A model generated the notes under the pieces. The model was not told the DNA's origin. It made no database searches and was given only the letters and a program-made list of their open reading frames with translations. From Denticeps clupeoides (taxonomy: Eukaryota; Chordata; Actinopteri; Clupeiformes; Denticipitidae): DNA of 64,000 nucleotides. The stretch lies in contig NW_021630127.1 of the NCBI RefSeq assembly GCF_900700375.1, positions 62,001 to 126,000 of the forward strand. The letters are read 5' to 3'. Below are positions 29,691 to 41,072 of the stretch, piece by piece (position 1 is the first letter of the stretch; each line of letters starts with the position of its first letter). The translations under genes were made by a program, and so were the position numbers.

Positions 29691-29956
29691 ACTGTATGAA
29701 AATGAACATTTGAGAAGCATTAAATTGGACTAGTGTGAAAAGTCAATGCGAATGACTTAGTATGCAAAAAAGGAAACAATAAAAATGTCAAGTGATGAAA
29801 TCAACGCAAGCAGTAATTCCATACAGTATCAACTCAAATCATGAGTACATTATTTTGATTCTTTTTTGCCACTCCTGCTTCTCTCCCCTTTACAGAATTT
29901 AGATAGTCACCAGTCTTCTTTAAAATAGAAGCATTTCCCATAAGGTCTGCCTCAAC

Positions 29957-30144
29957 TTACATTTACAGCATTTTTCAGGCGCCCTTATCCAGAGCGAATT
30001 ACAATCAGTAGTTACAGGGACAGTCTCCCTGGAGCAACTTAGGGTTAAGTGTCTTGCTCAGGGACACAATGGTAGTAAGTGGGATATGAACCTGGGTCTT
30101 CTGGTTCGTAGTCGAGTGTGTTACCTACTAGGCTACAACCACCC
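29957..30144 (-). mobile_element. SINE family B, near full length
   Basis: The minus strand reads from head (GGGGTGGTTGTAGCCTAGTA, B box GGTTCATATCC) to the tail GGGCGCCTGAAAAATGCTGT. It includes the CACACTCGAC head region and an ACTGTCCCTGTAACTACTGA block. Confidence 0.9.
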
Positions 30145-30781
30145 CTTGAACCACCTCTTCTTCTGTGCAGAGGACAGACAAAGATTCAAAGAGACAAACT
30201 GCTGATCAAAGACAAGAAAACTTTTTTTTTCTCAGACACATTGTCAATATTTAAATCCATGCCAAAGACAAAGTTTTTATGTCAAACATTCCAGAACAGT
30301 AAACCTGTTTAGCCCAGGGCCTTTTTTGAATAGACATACCCAAAATTAAAAAGAGAATATCTCTGCAACTGCATTGCCTATTAGTATAATTTTTATAGGA
30401 AATCATATTGCTCCTGAAACTCCTCCAGAGTTTAGGAATCAGCATAGATGTCAACCGGGTCATAGAAAAATAAAGATGGAAAAGTGCAATTTTGCAGTGT
30501 TTTTGCCATCTGAGAGAGGTTGTAAAAGCAGTAATCCAATTCCTATATTAACTTATAGTAATAGATCCTAACAATAAACCTGCATTAAATATGTTGCTAT
30601 GACAGCAACATTTGTCCATTTGTGCACATTGTTGACATTTTGGTGCCGTTTAAGATTTCTCAGGAACCTTTAAAACTATTTTTGTTTACTTTCTTCTGAC
30701 TTTAGTCATTAATTCCAACTAATTACAGCAGTTTTGCGACTGTTTTGGAAACATCACATCATATGTATGTTCCCCATATGA
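30145..30781. other. AT-rich spacer, no gene seen
   Basis: Nothing recognised. A 64-codon frame at 30,118 has no domain. Confidence 0.5.
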
Positions 30782-30968
30782 GTGAAAGTGATTGTCATTG
30801 TGAAACACAGCACAGCACACGGTGCGTGTCCTCTGCATTTAACCATCACCCTTGGTGATTGTGTGGACACGGTGCTTTGCTCAGTGGCACCTTGGCGGTC
30901 TGGGGATTGGAAACAGCAACCTTCCGATTAGTGTAGCACTTCTTTACCCGCTTGGTCACCACTGTCCC
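30782..30968 (-). mobile_element. SINE family A at the outer end of the left arm
   Basis: Reverse complement of the family; the tail GAAAGTGATTGTCATTGTGA is at the arm's outer border. The body has lost part of the CCCCGGGCGCC block, and the same loss is seen in the right-arm copy, so it predates the inverted duplication. Confidence 0.85.
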
Positions 30969-30984
30969 GTAAGGCCGTCCAGCT

Positions 30985-31285
30985 GATTGGCAGCATCCAG
31001 AATTCTGTTGCTTAGCCACGTCTCAGTAAAAACAAAGACGCAGCAGTCTCTATATTCCCGCTGGGTAGTCTGCTGAAGTTTGATGTAGTCCAGTTTAATG
31101 GATAGTTGGATGGATGGGAGAGCCGGCTAGGATTAGCCCTTATCCTAGCACTGATCCCCACCTGTTTCCCGCGCTTCCGGTTCCTCGTGCACCACTTGGG
31201 GCACCAGCGACAGGTGAAACCGTGGCCTGGAGACCTGCTCTCCGCAACAGTCCGAGCGTGCACAGTGTGTTCTAGTGAGACGTCC
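30985..31285 (-). mobile_element. LINE endonuclease-domain remnant (left arm)
   Basis: The minus-strand translation shows [20 protein letters not shown] followed, with frame slips, by segments like LDYIKLQQT and RDCC and an ETW motif (ACTGAGACGTGGCTAAGCAA). These are the start of the apurinic endonuclease domain of Rex1/L2-type fish LINEs. It is mirrored in the right arm. Confidence 0.65.
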
Positions 31286-31289
31286 AGTA

Positions 31290-32157
31290 GGTCAGCAGGA
31301 TGACGAGGCTACCGGGACTCTTGCCATCTTACTAAGCTGGTAGTGTTACCCACTAGGCTAATACCACCCCCGGTGGTCTGGTAGCAGAAAGGGGCTAGAA
31401 GGCAAAGTGCAGTGGAGGGTCATTGATTGGTGGAGTGTGTCTGGAGTGTGTTGGTTGTGTATTCAGCGTTGGCAGACGAGGGAGGAGTTAACAGGCTGGA
31501 GTGTATTGGAGAGTCTCCGTTTAGGGGGAAGGTGTGGTGGTGCTGGTTGTGCAGTTGTTGTCAGAAAGCAAAAGATGTAGAAGACAAGACATGAGCGTCA
31601 TGAACAATATTTGTGTTAAACCACCTTAAGCACTTACAACCAATTCTAATTCTTGCAAATAACTGAGTTAGAGTTAGAACTAGACATCCTGAGTAGACAA
31701 GGTATTTCACTCCAATTTAAAGCCTGAATCTGATGGAGCTGTCATCCTGATATGTAAAAAGGGACAGTTTAGTGCAACTAACCTGTAGGGTCACTTTGCT
31801 AATGTTACAGAGAAGCGGATGAGACGAGGCAAGTCGCACCTGACGCTTGTTACACCTGGGAGGATCCCTATTTGTGCCGAAGGGCACTAGGAAGGAAATG
31901 TGACTAGGAACCGTCGCCCCTGAAGTCCAAGAGACGGTGTGGACTAGACTGTTCAGTGTGTCAAGGGAGGCAGCATGGTGTTCAGGGCTGCTTGGGGGAG
32001 GATGCTATTGTGCAGTCCTCTTGTATTTGCTGCAGAATTGTGTACCGGATTATGGGAGGGGGGTGAACAGTTGGCGGGAGTGCAGGGTTGGTGATGATGT
32101 GTGTTGGTGGAGGAGTCCAAAGTGAAACAGAGCATCAGTCCATGTTTGGAGGTCCAA
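31290..32157. other. Left-arm noncoding block
   Basis: Mirrors about 35,850-36,690. Includes a SINE B head remnant at about 31,340-31,375 (TGTTACCCACTAGGCTAATA). The open frames in the two arms differ and show no domain. Confidence 0.5.
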
Positions 32158-32240
32158 AGTCAAAGACCACTTCATTGTCATTTCACTATATACAAGTACA
32201 CAGAGACGAGATTGCAAAGGCTTTGAGAGTCACAGTGTGC
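32158..32240. mobile_element. Retroelement tail fragment (left arm)
   Basis: GTCAAAGACCACTTCATTGT, CATTTCACTATATACAAGTA and CACAGAGACGAGATTG: a common fish retroelement end, also seen at 35,800-35,850 and 38,285-38,365. Confidence 0.5.
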
Positions 32241-32694
32241 AAAAACACCTACTGGACACTACAGAGTAGTTGTAAGTCCAATGGCATGGTGTACATCGCA
32301 TGTCCCTTCTAATGCTAATTGGATGAAAGAAAGTTGCCAGTTTCTGTATTCACCTACCACAGCGTTATTAATTCACCCACAAATGAATTAAATTACAGAA
32401 CTGATGAGACATGACCTTAGAACAGGGGCTTCCAAGTAAAATACGCATGCGCTCACCAGGAGTAGCCATAACGGAAGGGAACAGCATTACAGATTAGGAC
32501 ATGGTGTCAACTTTGTGAGAATTCTCTCTAGTGTCCGATCAAGGACTGGCAACTGAGTCCATCATGCTTTCGAAAAGCAGAGCAAGGCTACCCCCACAAA
32601 CCCATATCATACTGGGATTAACGGCTACAGGCGTCACAATCACCACATCCCAAATTGAAACTAATAAAAGTGGACCCGTAGTCTTGTGGGTGGA

Positions 32695-32860
32695 AGTAGC
32701 ATAGTGGGTACCACAGTTTCCTATGAACCAGAACACCCAGGTTCAAACCACGTTTACAAGCATTGGGTCCCGGAGCAAGGCACCAAATCCAGAGTGTCTC
32801 CAGGGGGACTGTCCCTGTAACTAAGGCACCTGAGAAGTGCCAGAAATGCAAATTGGGTTT
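32695..32860 (+). mobile_element. SINE family B, diverged (left arm)
   Basis: Head GTAGCATAGTGGGTACCACA, B box GGTTCAAACC, body TCCAGAGTGTCTCCAGGGGG and ACTGTCCCTGTAACTA, with a shortened tail. The right-arm partner is at 35,165-35,325. Confidence 0.8.
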
Positions 32861-32954
32861 GCTTCAAAAAAGGAAAGACAGCAGACACTGATACACAATC
32901 CATTTCAGCATTTATTTTGTCTTAAAAACAGAACGGTCAAGAGACACAGGCTGG

Positions 32955-33347
32955 TCAATCTCTGATGAACACTGGTCCCACAGACACTTTTTCTCCCATA
33001 TGGAGTCTGGAAAAAGGACAAGCAACAGGGGGTTAAAACGTGTAATTTTGCTCAGCACAAACCCTAAAACATGCATACCATGTTCACATACCCGAGACAG
33101 AGGTCAGATCTCTTGCCTTCCTGGACCCACAAGTGCCATCACAGCAGCTACACAGTTGGTCCTCTCCACCCGCACCAGCCCACCTTCATACAAAGATCAG
33201 GTCCTGAATAAAAAGCACACGTGTTTTTTTTTTGTAATGCAGCCAGCTAGTCTAGACCTACTTCTGGCCAACAAAAGAACAGGCCTTGTGCTCAGCATCA
33301 GTGGGGGAAGCAGCCGCGGTTGCCTTCAGCACACAAGTAATGTACAG
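32955..33347 (-). CDS. zp3: Zona pellucida protein 3, last three exons (left arm, partial)
   Basis: Minus-strand exons at 33,262-33,347, 33,092-33,183 and 32,955-33,006 encode the C-terminal part of a ZP3-type egg-coat protein: LYITCVLKATAAASPTDAEH with KACSFVGQ (ZP domain), then KWAGAGGEDQLCSCCDGTC (the Cys cluster after the domain), then the short tail exon. All borders are GT/AG. An AATAAA (TTTATT at 32,911-32,916 on plus) follows. The tail exon has one base fewer than the right-arm copy within an A-rich run, which would change the frame just before the stop; this may be an error or a real variant. The 5' exons are lost in the assembly gap. The gene points away from the gap, divergent from the right-arm zp3. 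Confidence 0.85.
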
Positions 33348-33360
33348 CTGTAAAAGAGAG

Positions 33361-33860
33361 NNNNNNNNNNNNNNNNNNNNNNNNNNNNNNNNNNNNNNNN
33401 NNNNNNNNNNNNNNNNNNNNNNNNNNNNNNNNNNNNNNNNNNNNNNNNNNNNNNNNNNNNNNNNNNNNNNNNNNNNNNNNNNNNNNNNNNNNNNNNNNNN
33501 NNNNNNNNNNNNNNNNNNNNNNNNNNNNNNNNNNNNNNNNNNNNNNNNNNNNNNNNNNNNNNNNNNNNNNNNNNNNNNNNNNNNNNNNNNNNNNNNNNNN
33601 NNNNNNNNNNNNNNNNNNNNNNNNNNNNNNNNNNNNNNNNNNNNNNNNNNNNNNNNNNNNNNNNNNNNNNNNNNNNNNNNNNNNNNNNNNNNNNNNNNNN
33701 NNNNNNNNNNNNNNNNNNNNNNNNNNNNNNNNNNNNNNNNNNNNNNNNNNNNNNNNNNNNNNNNNNNNNNNNNNNNNNNNNNNNNNNNNNNNNNNNNNNN
33801 NNNNNNNNNNNNNNNNNNNNNNNNNNNNNNNNNNNNNNNNNNNNNNNNNNNNNNNNNNNN
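33361..33860. other. Assembly gap (500 N)
   Basis: Exactly 500 N, so almost certainly a nominal scaffold gap and not a measured length. It lies between the two arms of the inverted repeat and removes the 5' exons of both zp3 genes. Confidence 0.98.
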
Positions 33861-35052
33861 TCCTTTTCCCTGACTTACATACCAACGGCAGCTTCCAACA
33901 CTTCTGCTCCAATTGTCAGGAGCAGTGGAGCTGTTATTGGTATTGAATGCCACTATTTGAGGCGAGCTCTAGCTTAATTGCTCTCTTATGCCTCTCTTTT
34001 AGCAATGACCTTTTAATAACGGTTTCTTCTTCCATGTGACCAGGTTTCACAATGTGAGTAGCAATGCCCTGCAGCCTGCCTGGATCCCATATGCTGCTAC
34101 TAAAATTGCACAGGAGCTTCTGGTGTTCTCGCTCAAGCTCATGACCGGTAGGTACATGTTTGTTCCCTTCACATTGTAGGCTCTTACTAAAACTGCATTC
34201 TTTTCAGATGACTGGCAGTTTGAGAGGCCTTCCAACGTGTATTACATGGAGATCTCATCCATTTTGAGGCTTCTGTCAAGCAGTACAACCATGTTCCCCT
34301 CCGGGTGTTTGTTGATTCCTGTCTGGTACCCCTTACCCTTATGCAGCTTCTGCTCCCAGCTATCTCTTCATTCAAAACCATGGGTGAGGTGCAGCTTAAT
34401 TTCCTCATGGGTTTGTTTGCAGTGTGCTGTATTCTAATTTTACCCTCATTTCTTCTAGGTGTCTGGTGGATTCCAAGCTCACTGGCTCCTCCTCTCGCTT
34501 CCTGCCACGTACACAGGATTTCAAGCTCCAGTTCCAGCTGGAGGCTTTCAGGTTTCAGCAGGGTGACACTGGCTCTGTATGTGTCTGAAGCAAGCCCTTT
34601 GCTCTCCTGGTTCCATCACCTTTTGCATGGTGCTTGACCCTCCTCTCTCTTGTTACAGCTGTACATTACTTGTGTGCTGAAGGCAACCGCGGCTGCTTCC
34701 CCCACTGATGCTGAGCACAAGGCCTGTTCTTTTGTTGGCCAGAAGTAGGTCTTGACTAGCTGGCTGCATCACAAAAACATCCACGTGTGCTTTTTATTCA
34801 GGACCTGATCTTTGTATGAAGGTGGGCTGGTGCGGGTGGAGAGGACCAACTGTGTAGCTGCTGTGATGGCACTTGTGGGTCCAGGAAGGCAAGAGATCTG
34901 ACCTCTGTCTCGGGTATGTGAACATGGTATGCATGTTTAGGGTTTGTGCTGAGCAAAATTGCACGTTTTTAACCCCCCTGTTGCTTGTCCTTTTTCCAGA
35001 CTCCATGTGGGAGAAAGAAGTGTCTGTGGGACCAGTGTTCATCAGAGATTGA
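33861..35052 (+). CDS. zp3: Zona pellucida protein 3, ZP-domain and C-terminal exons (right arm, partial)
   Basis: Exons read: about 33,861-33,964 (APIVRSSGAVIGIECHYLRR), 34,044-34,147 (FHNVSSNALQPAWIPYAATK), 34,208-34,383 (DDWQFERPSNVYY...), 34,459-34,576 (GSSSRFLPRTQDFKLQFQLE), 34,659-34,744, 34,822-34,913 (WAGAGGEDQLCSCCDGTC) and 35,000-35,052, ending FIRD-stop; AATAAA is at 35,092-35,097. These are the ZP-domain landmarks of fish ZP3, the structural egg-envelope protein that polymerises around the oocyte. Exon 34,208-34,383 needs two single-base slips to keep the family reading (after VYYM and after VPLT), and the first exon lacks a GT donor (CG|AGCT). Poor consensus at a contig edge or early decay could both explain this. 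The signal peptide and N-terminal repeats would lie in the gap. Confidence 0.85.
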
Positions 35053-35164
35053 CCAGCCTGTGTCTCTTGACCGTTCTGTTTTTAAAGGCAAAATAAATGC
35101 TGAAATGGATTGTGTATCAGTGTCTGCTGTCTTTCCTTTTGATGCAAACCCAATTTACATTTCT

Positions 35165-35325
35165 GGCCCTTCTCCGGTGCCTTAGTTACAGGGACAGTCC
35201 CCCTGGAGACACTCTGGATTGGATTTGGTGCCTTGCTCTGGGACCCAATGCTCGTAAACGTGGTTTGAACCTGGGTGTTCTGGGTCATAGGAAACTGTGG
35301 TACCCACTATGCTACTTCCACCACA
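35165..35325 (-). mobile_element. SINE family B, diverged (right arm)
   Basis: Reverse complement of the left-arm SINE B: TTAGTTACAGGGACAGTCCC, CCTGGAGACACTCTGGATT, GTGGTTTGAACCTGGGTGTT, ending TACCCACTATGCTACTTCCA. Confidence 0.8.
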
Positions 35326-36689
35326 CAACTACGGGTCCATTTTTATTAGTTTCAGTTTGGGATGTGGTGATTGTGACTCCTGTAGCCGTTAATCCCCGTA
35401 TGATACTGGTTTTGTGGGGGTAGCTTTGCTCTGCTCTGCTTTTCGGAAGCATGAAGGACCCAGCTGCCAGTCCTTGATCGGACACTAGAGAGGATTCTCA
35501 CAAAGTTGACGCCATGTCCTAATCTGTAATGCTGTTCCCTTCCATTATGGCTACACCTGGTTAGCGCATGCATATGTTCCTTGGAAGGCCCTGTTCTAAG
35601 GTCATGTCTCATCAGCTCTGTATTTTAATTCTTTTGTGGGTGAATTTAATAACATTGTGGTAGGTGAATACAGAAACTGGCAACTTTCATCCAATTAGCA
35701 GTAGAAGGGGCATGCGATGTACACCATGCCATTGGACTTACAACTACTTTACAGTGTCCAGTAAGAGTTTTTGCACACTGTGAATCTCCAAAGCTTTGCA
35801 ATGTTGTATATAGTGAAATGACAATGAAGTGCTCTTTGACTTTGGACCTCCAAACATGGACTGATGCTCTATGCTACACTTTTGGACGACTCCACCAACA
35901 CAAATCATCACCAACCCTGCACTGCCGCCAACTGTTCACCCCCTTCCCATCATCCGGTACACAAGTGTGCAGCAAATACAAGAGGACTGCACAACAGCCT
36001 CTTTCCCCCAAGCAGCCCTGAACACCATGCTGCCCCCCATGACACACTGAACAGTCTAGTCCACAGCGTCTCTTGGACTTCGAGGTGACTGTTCCTAGTC
36101 CCGTTTCCTTCCGAGTGCCCTTTGGCACGAATAGGGATCCTCCCAGGTGTAACAAGCATCAGGGGTGGCTTGCTTAGTCACCTTCTCTTAGTCGCTTCTC
36201 TGTAACATTAACAAAGTGACCCTACAGGTTGGTTGCACTAAACTGTCCCTTTTTACATATCAGGATGACAGCTCCATCAGATTTAGGAGTGGAGTGAAAT
36301 ACTTGGTCCACTCCGGATGTCTAAATCTAACTTGATATTTCATCAACGAGTGAGTTATTTGCAATAATTAGAACTGGTTGTAAGTGCTTATGGTGGTTTA
36401 ACACAAATTTTGTCCATGACGCTCATGTCTTTGCGTGCTTTCTACGTCTTTTGTTTTCTGACAACAACTGCACAACCAGCACCACCCCACCTTCCCCCTA
36501 AACGGAGACTCTCCAATACACTCCGACCCTTTTAACTCCTCCCTCGTCTGCCACCGCTAAATACACAACCAACACACTCCAGACACACTCCACTAATCGA
36601 TGATGTCTTTGTGTACAATCTGAAAAACATTCTTCCAGCCTCATCATCCTGCTGACTTGCTGGATGACTCAGGAGAATAACTGTGCACA
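35326..36689. other. Right-arm noncoding block
   Basis: Mirrors 31,290-32,690 with about 10% difference. A retroelement tail lies at about 35,800-35,850. A 74-codon frame at 35,864 rich in His, Pro and Ser is not shared in frame with the left arm, so I do not call it a gene. Confidence 0.5.
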
Positions 36690-36985
36690 CTCGGACTGTT
36701 GCAGAGAGCTGTCCTCCAAGCCACGGTGTGGCCTGTCTCTGGTGCCCCAAGGGAAATGCGCCGCAAGTGGTGCACGAGAAACCGGAAAGCGCGGGAAACA
36801 GGCGGGGATCCGTGCTAGGATAAGGGCTAATCATAGCCGGCTCTCCCAACTATCCAACTATCCAACAAACTGGACTACATCAAACTTCAGCAGACCACCC
36901 AGCGGGAAAATAGAGACTGCTGCGTCTTGTTTTTACTGAGACGTGGCTAAGCAACAGAATTCTGGACGCTGCCATTCGGCTGGGC
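36690..36985 (+). mobile_element. LINE endonuclease-domain remnant (right arm)
   Basis: The plus-strand translation gives [20 protein letters not shown] and, with slips, [13 protein letters not shown] and RDCCV segments and the TETWLSN motif, typical of the N-terminal endonuclease of Rex1/L2-type LINEs. It is truncated directly against the following SINE. Confidence 0.7.
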
Positions 36986-36993
36986 GGCCTTAC

Positions 36994-37197
36994 GGGGCAG
37001 TGGTGACCAAACGGCTAAAGAAGTGCTACACTAATCGGAAGGTTGCTGGTTCCAATCCCCAAACCGCCAAGGTGCCACTGAGCAAAGCACCGTGTCCACA
37101 CAATCACCAAGGGTGATGGTTAAATGCAGAGGACACATTTCATTGTGTCACCGTGTACTGCAGTGTATCACAATGACAATCATTTCACTTTCAGTGA
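36994..37197 (+). mobile_element. SINE family A at the outer end of the right arm
   Basis: Head GGGGCAGTGGTGACCAAACG, B-box region GGTTCCAATCC (one change), body CACTGAGCAAAGCACCGTGT and CACAATCACCAAGGGTGATG with the same internal loss as the left-arm copy, tail ATCACAATGACAATCATTTC. Confidence 0.85.
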
Positions 37198-37789
37198 CAG
37201 TTGATCGTTTAATATTAATACATAATAGTATTTTAAATATAATAATCGTGCTTCCAACATCTTACGGTGTTTGTTTATGTTGCTCTTTGAAAAAGTGAGA
37301 TGTCTGGTTTTGTGTCAGTGGTTTTATTAGATATTGATATGCAAATCACACCAGTCCTAAGATGTTGAAAGAAAAACAGGCTGAGAAACAGAAGCATCGA
37401 AGAGTGCAAGTTAAAGTTACATGTTAGCACGTGTGACCTGCACAAAATAAGAACGTCCCATGAGAAAATAGTGCAAAATAGTGTTACAAATCGCTCTGTT
37501 GTATATTTAGCAGCATGTATTCCATATTTCCCGAGATGTTCAATAAGGGTTTTTTCAACAATATCATAATGCATATCATAATGCATTATTTTTTATTAAA
37601 GAATGGCACAGCGTTATATAAAAGAGGGTCCTGTGAGCAGAACATTCACTGCCGAATTTATACACGTTTATTCATTTTTGACATTACAGTTACAAAAAAA
37701 TTTACAGAGCACGAAAGATTCGAAGAAAACTACTAAATTGATTATTACGTGCATCCTACCAGCGAAATACATAACTGTAGTCGTACATG
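37198..37789. other. AT-rich spacer, no gene seen
   Basis: Nothing recognised. Frames on both strands lack domains. Confidence 0.5.
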
Positions 37790-38090
37790 AAGTCTGCCAC
37801 TGCCAGTCGGCCGCCGCTGTCGTAAAACCCGCGCATGCGCACGGCTGCCCCCACCCGTTCCGCTTTACGGCCCCGCTCCATCAGCCAATGTGGCCGCTGC
37901 CGCGCGAGTGGTCGCCGTGCGTGTCCTGCGAATTAAGCTCGGGTTGCGTTCGCGGAGAAACCGACTCAAGTTGGACCGTAAACGTGCGTGCTTGGCGCGG
38001 AGGGAAGGGTTTCTTGGACGTGCGACGCACTTCCCGCGGTTTGAGAGCTGCGTGTGAACCTCGTGGCGGCGCGATTCGTTAAAAGATTGA
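37790..38090 (+). promoter_or_regulatory. CpG-island promoter, probably of the zinc-finger gene
   Basis: An abrupt CpG-rich stretch in AT-rich surroundings. It holds a perfect NRF-1-type palindrome GCGCATGCGC at 37,831-37,840 and a CCAAT box at 37,885-37,889, and no TATA box. It lies 1.6 kb upstream of the zinc-finger coding exon on the same strand, with no other gene between, so it is the natural candidate for a noncoding first exon. That link is inferred. Confidence 0.6.
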
Positions 38091-38284
38091 TGTACCTGCT
38101 ACAATTTCAGCTTCTGTCATGCAGAATTAAGATCATGTAAGTACTGAAAATTCACAAGTGGGTTGTTGCGTGGACTATTCCAGGCAAGAGGTTGAGGTAG
38201 ACGATTAAAAGAAACCTGGGAATTCGGTTTAACACTGTCATTTGTCGTGACCATTTTTGTATGATCACCCAATGGAGGGCTACT

Positions 38285-38365
38285 GTACTGCAAACTTCTG
38301 TCATCTCACCGTATACAAGTACACAGAGAGGCGAGACCGACCAGCTTCGGCAATTCCTGGTGTGC
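38285..38365. mobile_element. Retroelement tail fragment
   Basis: CTGTCATCTCACCGTATACA, AGTACACAGAGAGGCGAGAC and GGCAATTCCTGGTGTGCAAA resemble the 32,158-32,240 tail. Confidence 0.5.
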
Positions 38366-38423
38366 AAATGGAAGTTTAAAATAATAATAATAACGTTCGT
38401 AAATTATGCTAGACTTTTATTAA

Positions 38424-38870
38424 AGGTGCCGTGACATGAAAATGTCACTATAAGAGAAGGTTGAACATTAATACTAGTTCCCCTCGCCTGTAAATAGTGC
38501 CATTCTGTTTCGCCGTTCACAGAGCGGCAGCTCAGACGGTCGGATCTGGAATTTGTCCCCTTGAAGAGACCCTGAAGAACCAGTTAATTTTTAAATTTAA
38601 AATAACTTTCAATTTTAAACGCCGACACGACTACTTGTCAACGGCAACCTTGTGGTTGGTGGAATTGTGCTGATGACGTCATTTCCGCAATGTCCGATGA
38701 GCTTCTATAGGCCGCTCTCCTCCTCGTCCCGCCCATCTTCTCCTCATTAGCATTTTAAGCTTCTGACGCCAAAACGGGAAATCTCATTGTAGGACTGGAT
38801 CAAAGTGGCTGTAATTCTTGCACCACAAGACTTCAGGTATAATATTAGGGGACCAACCAGCCCGATATAT
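38424..38870 (-). mobile_element. TTAA-flanked (piggyBac-like) MITE, reverse orientation
   Basis: Starts TTAAAGGTGCCGTGACATGA, the terminal form typical of this fish MITE. The minus strand holds GGTCCCCTAATATTATACCT, GAAGTCTTGTGGTGCAAGAA and AATGCTAATGAGGAGAAGAT with CGAGGAGGAGAGCGGCC, the same blocks in the same order as 12,034-12,505. Both ends can be seen more nearly here than in the slc25a10 copy. Confidence 0.7.
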
Positions 38871-38984
38871 ATTTTTTTTATATTTTATTATTAAATTTTT
38901 TTTTCAGCTGAGGTGCATGACCAAACTCAAGCCAGTCCTTTCCAAACGGAAATCTGGAACCAGTGATTCACGCTTTCATTTCCC

Positions 38985-39480
38985 GCCTTGACTTCTGTAT
39001 TTATTGCTTTTTGGGATCATCCAGACCTCTCTAGCTCGCCTACAAGTAGTATAAAATGCAACTGAACGTTTTCTCACTGGTACAAACAGGCGAGATCACA
39101 TAACCCCGACCTTAGCCGCACTACACCAGCTCCCTGTCTGTCTTGGAGTCCGTTTTAAAATTCTTTTATTAGTTTTTTAAGTCGCTGAATGGCTCGGCTT
39201 CAGCCTGTTGGTCCAACCTTCTCCGTTCTTACACTCCACCCGTTCTCTCGGGTCTTCAGACCAGGGACTATTGTCTGTTCCTCGGTCATGTAACAAGCCT
39301 TCACAGTGGCCGCCCCACGTCTATGGAATGACCTACCAAACAGTGTCAGGCAGGCGCCGTCAATCACTGCGTTTTAAATCTCGTTTAAAAACTCACTTTT
39401 ACACCGTGGCTTTTAACCCAGTGTGACGTGGCCTCTAGGCAGTCCTTTCTTAACTCTTTTACTATGTTTATTCTAACCCC
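38985..39480 (+). mobile_element. LINE reverse-transcriptase C-terminal remnant
   Basis: Plus-strand frames give, with slips, TRTNRRDHITPTLAALHQLP, VRFKILLLVFKSLNGSA and a TSMEWPTKQCQ / LNLV.KLTFTPW end. These correspond to the region after the catalytic core in fish L2/Rex-type LINEs (HITPVLASLHWLPV...FKILLLVFKSLNG). The element reads toward the zinc-finger gene and is 5'-truncated. Confidence 0.75.
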
Positions 39481-39724
39481 CATTGTATAATTCAAATGCT
39501 GCATGTTTCTCTTGTTTTATTCTGTTTTTGATTCTTTATTTTTAATGAACTTTGTGCATGATGTCCTGTTCCTGGTAATCTAACTTATTTTTATTTTAAC
39601 GTAAGCACTTTTCTTTAACGTTTTCAGCTCATTTCTTGTGATATATTCTTTATAAATAAACTTGGTATATAAGAGCAATTGTAATTTTTTCAATTGTAAT
39701 TTTAGAGGGAATAAAGAATCCTAA
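39481..39724. other. AT-rich spacer before the zinc-finger exon
   Basis: LINE 3' end and spacer. An AAATAAAC at about 39,654 may be the LINE's or host's poly(A) signal. Confidence 0.4.
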
Positions 39725-40645
<921 letters not shown>

Positions 40646-40734
40646 AAACGGCATGAAAAAGAGAGTGAGAGATATCGACCTGCACTGGACTGCCACGCGT
40701 TCCGATCCGTACCCAAGTGGAGACATTTAACTTA

Positions 40735-41028
40735 ATGTTGTATATTGTATATTTCAGTTACTGTACTTTTGCCGTTTCAGATTTTAAGTCATTCATCTAA
40801 AATAAATTCAAAGCATAATAAATTCATTTGCCGCTGTAGTTTAGTGTCCGGTACTGGTTCTTTCGTCATGCGTGCACAGAGAAGAGGCATTATTCACGAT
40901 CTCGTGAAATAAAGTAATTATAATCAACAAGAAACGACACAAAGAACACCGCTGTTCTGTTACGATAGAAAACACAATTTCCCAGAGTCTCTCTGTCCCG
41001 GAAGTGCGTTTTCCCTGCCGCTTGGAAA

Positions 41029-41072
<44 letters not shown>

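Larger units (their letters stand above)
30782..33360 (+). repeat. Left arm of a large inverted repeat (ends at the gap)
   Basis: Reading the reverse complement of 34,640-37,197 reproduces this arm in order: SINE A, LINE endonuclease fragment, noncoding block, SINE B, and the zp3 3' exons. The last few hundred bases beside zp3 are nearly identical. The outer half differs by roughly 10% by eye. The arm is cut by the assembly gap inside a zp3 intron. Confidence 0.9.
34640..37197 (-). repeat. Right arm of the large inverted repeat
   Basis: Inverted partner of 30,782-33,360. It starts inside the intron before the exon LYITCVLK (left arm is cut there by the gap) and ends at the tail of a SINE A (TTTCACTTTCA at about 37,197). 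True arm length may be greater because the left arm is truncated by the gap. Confidence 0.9.

Noticed and set aside
33258-33953. Open frames of about 200 residues across the gap
   Set aside because: They consist of undetermined residues from the N run and are not evidence of coding.
31937-36088. His/Pro/Ser-rich frames in the inverted-repeat arms as possible genes
   Set aside because: The frames are not conserved between the two arms and sit in retroelement-derived noncoding DNA.
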